Assembly (NCBI GenBank): GCA_964643965.1
Contig: CAZXVH010000043.1
Span: 1 to 36,024 of the forward strand
Direction of reading: 5' to 3'
From: GCA-2746795 sp964643965
GTDB taxonomy: Bacteria; Chloroflexota; Anaerolineae; Promineifilales; Promineifilaceae
DNA length: 36,024 nt
The position numbers were made by a program, and so were the translations under genes. Below the pieces are notes generated by a model, which searched no databases, was not told the origin of the DNA, and worked only from the letters and a program-made list of their open reading frames with translations. Positions 16,506 through 22,653 of this stretch are shown here, piece by piece (the first letter of the stretch is position 1; every line of letters starts with the position of its first letter).

Positions 16506-18020
16506 TCACGACAATTCGATTTCGGTGCGGCCCACGGGAACGGCCGTTTGGATGCTGAAGCCGTTGTCGATTATAGAAAGGGTAAAGGGTGTGTCTGTAT
16601 CCACCACCACTTTTTCACAGTCGCCTGTGAGGTCAAATTTTCCTTCTGGCCCAAAAGGATAATTACGCACACCATATACGGCCTCACAAGCCAACATCCG
16701 CCGCCACGTCACCCGGCGCAGCGGCCAATCCGTCCGCACACCAATGACATCTTCCAGCAGCATGGCAATGGGCGCAATGCCGGATGGCCCCACAAAATCA
16801 CTACGCGCTCCCTCGCCCGGCGACGGCCGTTCTGGGGCATAATGGTCCCAAATCGTATCCGTATGTTGGTACACCTCCCACATATTTTCCAGATGATTTT
16901 GAGCGATCTGGAAGGCCAGTTTGTCCTGCCCCACGTTCTGCAACCCGCAGGTGAGAATGTAATTCAACGGCGGCCAGACGCCCCCGCGCCAGCCGTTACC
17001 GCTGTCTGGATTATACCCTTCACTGTCCGCAGATTGGGAGGGCGCCCGATGACTCATGTTAAAAGCCCACGTCTCACGCAAATGGCGCAAAAATGGCTCC
17101 AGGCGCTTCTCCGGCACAATCTCCTTGTCTAACAACGCCCAATAAGCGCCAATACTTTTGATGGCGCTGAAACGGCCGTTTTCATCCACATCCTGATAAA
17201 AATTGAACTCTTCGTGCCATAAACGCTCATTCACCAGGCGAATCAATGCGGCTCGCTCCTCAGCCAATTCCTGCACAAGCGATTCTTCCTCAAACAACGA
17301 CGCCATTTGCTCCAAAACCCGGCAGTCCAAAATCGCTTGCATAGTAGCATCCATCCAGGTCCAATGCCTGTGATGAAACTGGCTGTCCGGCACACGCGGC
17401 TGATTGGCCATGCCGCTGCTCACCCCCGTCGCCCAATACATGCCATTAGGCCAGGTGCGGTTCGCCCGATACCAGCGATGCTGCGCCAACAACGGCCAAA
17501 ATACTCGTTCAATCCGACCCTGGTCTCCGCTAATGCGGTAATAACGCCACTCCACCCACGCCATAAAATTAGGACCGGTGGCATTCAAACTGTAAGGATA
17601 ATAAACGGCTTCACCATTTTCTGTGCTGTATTCCCGCCCAATAAAGCCATCGGGCAATTGATGTGCATAAAAATTATCCAGCGCCACAATAAAATCAAAA
17701 CCACGACGGGCATACACACCATACAACGCGGCAAAACAACTATCCCAGGCCGATAAAATCGGCTCACCCACCGTCCTCGCATACGGCGACACAAACCCAT
17801 TTGCGGCCGTACCCCGATGTAAATTTGACCAGGCAATCTGCCAAGCCCGCCAATACATCTCCAGCCAGCCATCATGCTCCGGCAGCACTGGCTGCGGCAG
17901 CAAGGGCCTGGCCTCCTGAAAACTTAAAATTTTGAGCTGTAGTGACGGTTCGGATTTTTCCAGAAAAGGGTTTTTTGCTGCCGCCGGTTCCGGCCAGCCA
18001 AGAAATTTAAATTGAGGCAT
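16506..18020 (-). CDS. (alpha/alpha)6-barrel glycosidase, MGH1/GH63-like
   Basis: A cytoplasmic glycoside hydrolase of 504 aa with the (alpha/alpha)6 toroid shared by GH63 glucosidases, trehalases and mannosylglycerate hydrolases. Recognisable segments are ILSAWDSCFAALYGVY (WDS with the likely acid Asp), LNATGPNFMAWVEWRYY, SGMANQPRVPD, the HRHWTWMDATMQA stretch, and NGWRGGVWPPLNYIL, the near-universal W-RG-x-VW-P motif before the base. There is no signal peptide, so the substrate should be intracellular: a compatible solute such as glucosylglycerate or mannosylglycerate, or trehalose, is a reasonable guess. It is the first gene of a two-gene unit with the EEP hydrolase. Confidence 0.85.
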   Translation of the reverse strand: MPQFKFLGWPEPAAAKNPFLEKSEPSLQLKILSFQEARPLLPQPVLPEHDGWLEMYWRAWQIAWSNLHRGTAANGFVSPYARTVGEPILSAWDSCFAALYGVYARRGFDFIVALDNFYAHQLPDGFIGREYSTENGEAVYYPYSLNATGPNFMAWVEWRYYRISGDQGRIERVFWPLLAQHRWYRANRTWPNGMYWATGVSSGMANQPRVPDSQFHHRHWTWMDATMQAILDCRVLEQMASLFEEESLVQELAEERAALIRLVNERLWHEEFNFYQDVDENGRFSAIKSIGAYWALLDKEIVPEKRLEPFLRHLRETWAFNMSHRAPSQSADSEGYNPDSGNGWRGGVWPPLNYILTCGLQNVGQDKLAFQIAQNHLENMWEVYQHTDTIWDHYAPERPSPGEGARSDFVGPSGIAPIAMLLEDVIGVRTDWPLRRVTWRRMLACEAVYGVRNYPFGPEGKFDLTGDCEKVVVDTDTPFTLSIIDNGFSIQTAVPVGRTEIELS

Positions 18021-18100
18021 CTACGTTGCTCCTGCTATGTTGCCGCTGCTGCTTTGTTGTTGCTTCTGCTTTTCCGCCTACAAAACGTCATCTGTTTTAA

Positions 18101-18835
18101 TCAGCTTGGGGGGATAATCCACATATCGGCCGTGCCTGTTAAACGCAGTTCATCTTCTTTAAGGCTGGTGACACGCAGATTGTATTGAATGAAAACATTG
18201 TCAAGCAATTTCCCTGTCCAGCCCAATGAATCACCAAGCGCCAAATAAGGATAATTAGATGTGCCCCCTAACCGAGCAAAATTGGTCGTTTGCCCGCCTT
18301 GCCCACGCGCTTCAATCCCTTCAAAAACCATCGTTGTGCCGGGAATAGTAGCGCCTACCGGTACTTTATAATCGGCCACAATAGGCGATAATTTAAGCGT
18401 AAATTCAGCAGTTGGCCCGCCAATTTGTTCCACCGGATTGGGATTTAATACAATCAGTTCCACATTACCGGCCACCGGCATACTGCCAAATAGAGATGAA
18501 GTCAGGCGTAGATTGTAGTTGGCAAACAGACCGGGCGCCACCACACCGCTCCAGTAAAAGGAATCGCCGGAGCGTTTGAGAGCAGGCTGACCGTTGATAA
18601 GCACTTCATAGGCATCCCCCTGCCTGTCTCTATATTGCAAGCCGGTTCCGGGCACAAATTCACCCGGAGCTAGATTGTGGGCGTATGCAGGAATGTTCAA
18701 GTAAAGCATATCACCGGGTGGCGTCGCCGTTTGCGCCGGTTCGGCCGGCCCTATACCGGGTACGGCACAGGCCAGCACTGGCAGCGCCAGCAGACAAATT
18801 AAGCCAAAAAATCGCCACATCCCTTTATAAGCCAT
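18101..18835 (-). CDS. Predicted lipoprotein with two internal repeats
   Basis: A 244-aa exported protein of unknown function. The N terminus is a lipoprotein signal peptide (WRFFGLICLLALPVLAC) with the lipobox cysteine followed by a Thr/Pro linker. The mature part is built from two related halves of about 95 residues. Each half has a G-x-x-x-PGT-x-(L/M) turn (FVPGTGLQ, TIPGTTMVF), a conserved G(D/L)S-x-x-W-(S/T)G segment (GDSFYWSG, GDSLGWTG), and a (N/Q)YNLR(L/V)TS strand (NYNLRLTS, QYNLRVTS). The repeat suggests duplicated beta domains. It follows the thiol oxidoreductase/cyclophilin lipoprotein on the same strand, separated by a strong hairpin. No family name can be given. Confidence 0.75.
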   Translation of the reverse strand: MAYKGMWRFFGLICLLALPVLACAVPGIGPAEPAQTATPPGDMLYLNIPAYAHNLAPGEFVPGTGLQYRDRQGDAYEVLINGQPALKRSGDSFYWSGVVAPGLFANYNLRLTSSLFGSMPVAGNVELIVLNPNPVEQIGGPTAEFTLKLSPIVADYKVPVGATIPGTTMVFEGIEARGQGGQTTNFARLGGTSNYPYLALGDSLGWTGKLLDNVFIQYNLRVTSLKEDELRLTGTADMWIIPPS

Positions 18836-18862
18836 GCTGCTCCATCATATTTAGATCAGAGG

Positions 18863-18898
18863 GTAGAGAGTGGAGATTATCACATCTCCACTCTCTAC
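18863..18898 (-). terminator. Strong hairpin after the oxidoreductase-cyclophilin gene
   Basis: Perfect 15-bp arms (GTAGAGAGTGGAGAT at 18863-18877 and its complement at 18884-18898) with a 6-nt loop, beginning 2 nt after the TAG stop codon at 18900-18902. There is no T-run, so it is a terminator candidate or an mRNA-stabilising 3' structure. Confidence 0.5.
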
Positions 18899-18899
18899 T

Positions 18900-20168
18900 C
18901 TACGGTTTCACTTCTTCAATTTCAATGCTTTCTATTTTATCACCTTCAGGGGCGTCGGGGTTAACATTTGGATCGCGCGGCGTGATTGCCTCGACCACCT
19001 CCATGCCTGCCACAACCCGACCAAAGATGGTATAGCCGCCATCTAATTGGCTGACATCATCCAGGGTGATGTACCATTGGCTGCCGTTGGTGTCTGGGCC
19101 GGAATTCGCCATGGCTACCATACCTTTTTCCGCGTGAGACAGATCGGGGTCGATTTCGTTGGGGATGGTATAACCAGGGCCGCCGCGCCCCGTACCAGTG
19201 GGATCGCCTGTTTGGGCCACAAAACCGGGGATGACGCGATGGAAGGTAACGCCATCAAACCAGCCTTCATTGGCCAAAAAGACAAAGCTGTTAACCGTTT
19301 GTGGGGCAGATTGGGGGTACAGTTCCATTTTGAACTGGTCGCCATTGGCCAGGGTGACGGTGGCAAAGTATTGGGCTGCCTCATCAATGGTCATCTCCGG
19401 GGCGGCGTCAAACTGCTGATCGGCGAACTCGCGCATCTCGACTTCACTGTCCACAAACTGCTGCCATACAGAAATATCCGGGGGCAGGCTCTCAGCCACA
19501 CGGCCGTTTATAATCGCTGTGGGTGTGCCCGGCAAACCTAAATTATGGGCCTCTTGCTCCAGGCCAGAAACATATTCGGCATAGACGCCATCATTGAGTT
19601 CCTGCGCAAACCTGGCCGTATCCAGGTTAAGCTGCTCGGCCAGGGAAACAAAAAACTCTTGGGCTTCGCTGGGAGTTTTACGGCTCCAATCGTTGGCCGT
19701 TTCAAACAAGAGATCATGGTATTCCCAAAATGCGCCTTGCGCGCCGGCCGCTTCACTGGCTTCGGCCGCTTTTTGGGCATTATCGTGGATGGAATTGAGG
19801 GGGAAGTGGCGATATACCACCAGGACATCTTCAGGGTTGGCGTCTACCAGACGCGCCAGCACGGGTGAAATACCCGCGCAGCCCGGTCATTGAAAGTCGC
19901 CATACTCAATGATGGTGACGGCCGGCTCTTCTGCCCCTTTTTTCCAATCACGTTCACGCACGATACTGGCTTCGGCCGCATCTTTGGCGGGGAAGCCGGC
20001 TATGACGCCGCTTTGCAGAGCCGTATCGTTGGCATTCGCGGCCGGAGATGGGGGGGAAACGGCCGTTTCCGGTTCCGGCGGCGCTGTAGAAACAGCGGGC
20101 GCCGTCGTCTCGGCAGAGGCACAGGCCGCTAAAAACAGCAGCAGTATTATGGATAATAATTTTTTCAT
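18900..20168 (-). CDS. Candidate selenoprotein: lipoprotein thiol oxidoreductase (UxxC) fused to cyclophilin
   Basis: Read through one in-frame TGA (19887-19889), this is a single 422-aa protein. Residues 1-16 are a lipoprotein signal (LLSIILLLFLAAC), then a Pro/Ala/Thr linker. Residues about 68-240 are a DsbA/thioredoxin-like domain: VTIIEYGDFQ-TGA-PGCAG, YRHFPLNSIHDNAQKAAEA, a helical insert, and the cis-proline loop GLPGTPTAIING. The TGA is codon 94, exactly the first cysteine of the CxxC motif, with Cys97 intact. Residues about 265-422 are a cyclophilin peptidyl-prolyl isomerase (GVTFHRVIPGFVAQTGDP, NGSQWYITL, YTIFGRVVAGMEVVE). The frame is clean on both sides. An 8-bp hairpin lies 7-27 nt after the TGA. 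Selenocysteine is the simplest biological reading; a sequencing error or a fresh nonsense mutation in a Cys codon is the alternative. The role would be folding and thiol redox outside the cell membrane. Confidence 0.7.
19859..19879 (-). promoter_or_regulatory. Candidate bacterial SECIS hairpin downstream of in-frame UGA
   Basis: In the minus-strand mRNA, GCGCGGGU pairs with ACCCGUGC (7 Watson-Crick pairs and one G-U) around the 5-nt loop AUUUC. The stem begins 7 nt after the UGA and the loop starts 15 nt after it, inside the coding sequence, as expected for bacterial SECIS elements. The loop lacks the usual G in its first two positions unless the top pairs open (G is the next base down), so the match is partial. 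Confidence 0.45.
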
Positions 20169-20337
20169 ACATCACTCCTCTTTCAATTTCAGGGTTTCAA
20201 CTCGAGCGGCATTCTACCATGAACAGAGCAGAAGCTTAACGCAACTATCCGGCAACAGGCAAACATTCATCAAAATATCACCTATTGAGGTAAAATGAGA
20301 TTCGTTCAATCTTGAAACTTAGATGGAGGATATTTTT

Positions 20338-20838
20338 ATGAAACGAATCACCTTAATCAGTTTGCTCCTGGTTATCCTGGCGTTGGCAGCTTGCGGCCCG
20401 GCCAGTACCACCCCGTCCGCCCCGGCCGTGGAAAACAGCGATCCCCTCGCCCGCCCAACCCCCACCAACCTGCCTGACACAGGCGGCAACGAAATGCCGG
20501 CCGGCTACCCGCCGCCACCCACCACCCCACCTCTGCCAGAAGGGTATCCTGCGCCGGTCGTCGCGCCCACCTACGACCCTTATCCAGCGCCAGGCGATAC
20601 GGTGTGGATGCTGCATCCGGTAGGCATTCAATGCCAGGATGCCGCTAAGAGCAAATATCAAAATGAACAGGAAGCAATCAGCGCTTTAACGGCCGCCGGC
20701 ATCACCGTGCAGCAAATGACCACCACTGAATTGATGGTCTGCTCTGCCTGCGACTGCCCCACCAGCGCCCATTACCGCGCCGAAATCAACGCCGCTGATA
20801 TGAACAAAGCTACCGCTCTCGGCTGGACGCTGGAATAA
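20338..20838 (+). CDS. Small predicted lipoprotein with Pro-rich linker
   Basis: A 166-aa exported protein. MKRITLISLLLVILALAAC is a clear lipoprotein signal, followed by about 70 residues rich in Pro, Thr and Tyr (repeats of the type EGYPAP, PTYDPYPAP). A compact C-terminal domain of about 75 residues has a cysteine in GIQCQDA and three clustered ones in MVCSACDCPTS, a possible metal or disulfide site. ATG 20338 follows GGAGG (20325-20329) by 8 nt; the frame opens slightly earlier at 20323, within the ribosome site. It is divergent from the candidate selenoprotein gene; the roughly 170-bp spacer should hold both promoters. Function unknown. Confidence 0.8.
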   Translation: MKRITLISLLLVILALAACGPASTTPSAPAVENSDPLARPTPTNLPDTGGNEMPAGYPPPPTTPPLPEGYPAPVVAPTYDPYPAPGDTVWMLHPVGIQCQDAAKSKYQNEQEAISALTAAGITVQQMTTTELMVCSACDCPTSAHYRAEINAADMNKATALGWTLE

Positions 20839-20849
20839 ACAGCAGGAAT

Positions 20850-20866
20850 GCAGGCGAAACGCCTGC
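20850..20866. repeat. Hairpin just after the small lipoprotein gene
   Basis: Perfect 7-bp arms GCAGGCG / CGCCTGC with an AAA loop, 12 nt after the stop codon of the lipoprotein gene. It adjoins the duplicated segment before aroC, which carries its own 7-bp hairpin GCGAACG-AGA-CGTTCGC (20872-20888 and again 20940-20956). Confidence 0.6.
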
Positions 20867-21001
20867 GTAGGGCGAACGAGACGTTCGCGCTCCGATTAAC
20901 AAGGAGAGCTCCATGATCCGATTTTTAACTGCTAGTAGGGCGAACGAGACGTTCGCGCTCCGATTAACAAGGAGAGCTCCATGATCCGATTTTTAACTGC
21001 T
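20867..21001. repeat. 68-bp tandem duplication of the aroC translation start region
   Basis: Bases 20867-20933 and 20935-21001 are identical over 67 bp, with one base (20934) between, giving a period of 68 bp. Each copy has a hairpin, an AAGGAG ribosome site, the ATG and the first seven codons of aroC (MIRFLTA). Perfect identity implies a recent event. Confidence 0.97.
20913..20984 (+). CDS. 23-codon leader ORF created by the duplication, overlapping aroC
   Basis: The upstream copy of the aroC start drives a short frame, MIRFLTASRANETFALRLT and four more residues, that ends in TGA at 20982-20984. That stop overlaps the aroC ATG as ATGA. It has the same AAGGAG ribosome site as aroC, so ribosomes should initiate here and could reinitiate on aroC. 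The peptide itself is probably not functional; it is a by-product of the tandem duplication. Confidence 0.5.
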   Translation: MIRFLTASRANETFALRLTRRAP

Positions 21002-22159
21002 GGTGAATCACATGGACCAGAGTTAACGGCCGTTATCGAAGGCATCCCTGCCGGACTGACCCTGGACAAAGACGAAATCACTCACCAACTGGCCCGCCGC
21101 CAAAAAGCATATGGGGCTGGCGGCCGTATGAAGATCGAAAAAGATACGGCCCGTTTTACGGCCGGCTACCTGAACAACCAGACCACTGGCGGCCCCATCG
21201 CCCTCACCCTCACCAATCTCGATTATGAGAAATGGAAGGATCGGGAGATCCCCCCTATCACCACCCCCCGGCCCGGTCATGCCGATCTCACCGGCGCGGT
21301 AAAATACAATTATGGCGAACTGCGCCTGGCGCTGGAACGCGCCTCGGCCCGAGAAACGGCCGCTCGCGTAGCGGTGGGAGCCATCTGCCAGCAGCTGCTC
21401 GGCGAATTTGGCGTCACCATTGGCAGCTACGTCACCCAGGTGGGCAGCGTCACGGCCGATATTCCCGACGACATGCCTTACGCCGACCGCTTCGCCGCCG
21501 CCGAAAGCAACGACATTCGCTGCCCCGTGCCCGCCGCCACTGAAGCGATGCGTCAAACCATTTACGAGATTATGCAGGCTAAAGATACCATCGGCGGCGT
21601 CTTTGAAGTGGTAGCTTTAGGCGCACCGGTGGGCCTGGGCAGCCATGTGCATTGGGATCGGCGGCTGGACGCCCTGCTCATGTGGGCGGTGGCTTCCATT
21701 CATGCCATCAAAGGGGTCGAAATCGGCCCGGCCTTTGCCAACGCCGCCTTGCCCGGCTCCCAGGTGCATGATGAGATTTTCCTGGCGGCAGACGGCCAAA
21801 CGTTGGTGCGGCAGACAAATCGCAGCGGCGGTTTTGAAGGGGGCATCACCACCGGCGAACCAATCATTGTGCGAGCGGCGATGAAACCGATCTCTACTGT
21901 CCTTAATCCACGAAAATCTGTGGATCTGGCCACGGGGGAAACGGCCGTTACCGTCTATGAGCGCTCCGATTTTTCAGCCGTGCCCCGGGCGGCGGTGGTG
22001 GGCGAAGCGATGGTAGCCATCACCCTGGCCAACGCCCTCCTGGAAAAACTGGGCGGCGACAGCCTGGCCGAAATGAAACCGCGCTTCGCCTCCCTGCGCC
22101 GCGCCCGGTTGTCTGACCTGCCTATGGACAATAAGCTCTGGAAGTTTGGTTACGGGTAA
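20981..22159 (+). CDS. aroC: Chorismate synthase
   Basis: Catalyses the last shikimate-pathway step, EPSP to chorismate, using reduced FMN. The 392-aa protein has the family landmarks in order: GESHGPELTAVIEGIPAGL at the N terminus, RRQKAYGAGGRMKIEKD, RPGHADLTGAVKYNYGELR, ERASARETAARVAVGA and the C-terminal RSDFSAVPRAAVVGEAMVA. Length is normal. ATG 20981 with AAGGAG 6 nt upstream is the start; a second identical start lies 68 bp upstream but runs out of frame. It stands alone among unrelated genes here, with a terminator about 160 bp downstream. Confidence 0.97.
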   Translation: MIRFLTAGESHGPELTAVIEGIPAGLTLDKDEITHQLARRQKAYGAGGRMKIEKDTARFTAGYLNNQTTGGPIALTLTNLDYEKWKDREIPPITTPRPGHADLTGAVKYNYGELRLALERASARETAARVAVGAICQQLLGEFGVTIGSYVTQVGSVTADIPDDMPYADRFAAAESNDIRCPVPAATEAMRQTIYEIMQAKDTIGGVFEVVALGAPVGLGSHVHWDRRLDALLMWAVASIHAIKGVEIGPAFANAALPGSQVHDEIFLAADGQTLVRQTNRSGGFEGGITTGEPIIVRAAMKPISTVLNPRKSVDLATGETAVTVYERSDFSAVPRAAVVGEAMVAITLANALLEKLGGDSLAEMKPRFASLRRARLSDLPMDNKLWKFGYG

Positions 22160-22277
22160 TCCCCACTGGACAAGCATGGGCAAATCCTTCTCGGTGGCGG
22201 GCTGGCAGGTGGGCTGGGCGATGGAGGATCTGGAGGCTGGCAAAAGGCTGCAAACATTAACTTCTCGAGCAAAATAA
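22160..22277 (+). pseudogene. Remnant of a class I/II PLP aminotransferase
   Basis: Directly after the aroC stop, a 33-codon frame from ATG 22176 to TAA 22275-22277 reads MGKSFSVAGWQVGWAMEDLE and 13 more residues. GKSFSVAGWQVGWA closely resembles the lysine-bearing active-site segment GKTFSVTGWRVGW of class I/II aminotransferases. Nothing else of such an enzyme is visible on either side, so this looks like a surviving scrap of a deleted gene. Confidence 0.5.
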
Positions 22278-22313
22278 TATTGAGGGTTTTGTCAGAGGCA
22301 GCCAGAGAAGTAA

Positions 22314-22344
22314 AAAAGGCCGTCCCAGGGAGGAACGGCCTTTT
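22314..22344 (+). terminator. Terminator downstream of aroC
   Basis: Ten-base-pair stem AAAAGGCCGT / ACGGCCTTTT with an 11-nt loop, the A and T flanks making it work on either strand. It closes the aroC transcript after the aminotransferase remnant. Confidence 0.7.
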
Positions 22345-22378
22345 CTTTGTGCTTGTTCATACGTCAGGAGGGCAACAT

Positions 22379-22555
22379 ATGAACAGATTTCTTTCGGACA
22401 ATGTCAGTACAAGGGAGAGGGGATACATTGCCCTCGATTTGATCATTCGTTCCAGTCGCGTTTCTCGTGCCAGTTTGGGGGGAGGAGTTTCTCTCTTGTA
22501 CTTCCCTGATCAAATCTGCCCGTATGTTATCCCAGGTGTGAGAAAAAAGCATTAG
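22379..22555 (+). CDS. Possible small protein of 58 aa, unrecognised
   Basis: ATG 22379 is preceded at 6 nt by AGGAGGG (22366-22372), one of the best ribosome sites in the window. The frame codes for MNRFLSDNVSTRERGYIALD and ends PGVRKKH. It has no recognisable domain and no membrane helix, and it lies between a terminator and the 3' end of the acyl-CoA synthetase gene. The region may instead be non-coding debris like the adjacent aminotransferase remnant. The rest of the 22160-22653 gap holds only the terminator and the inverted repeat listed separately. Confidence 0.25.
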   Translation: MNRFLSDNVSTRERGYIALDLIIRSSRVSRASLGGGVSLLYFPDQICPYVIPGVRKKH

Positions 22556-22612
22556 GATAAGGGCCTTGTCTTATCTTTTACTAATGGTCAACGCGCACTA
22601 TCTCGAGGTGAA

Positions 22613-22643
22613 GATTGATTCAATTTTACAGATTGAATCAATC
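22613..22643. terminator. 12-bp perfect inverted repeat after the acyl-CoA synthetase gene
   Basis: GATTGATTCAAT (22613-22624) and ATTGAATCAATC (22632-22643) with a 7-nt spacer, 10 bp past the stop codon of the minus-strand gene. It is AT-rich and lacks a T-run on the minus strand, so it may be a terminator-like mRNA end or a protein-binding palindrome. Confidence 0.45.
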
Positions 22644-22653
22644 TCTCATAAAG

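Noticed and set aside
19862..19864. Separate downstream gene starting at GTG 19862 for the thiol oxidoreductase-cyclophilin protein
   Set aside because: No ribosome site is visible, it would start in the middle of a thioredoxin-fold domain, and the frame continues seamlessly upstream through the single TGA.
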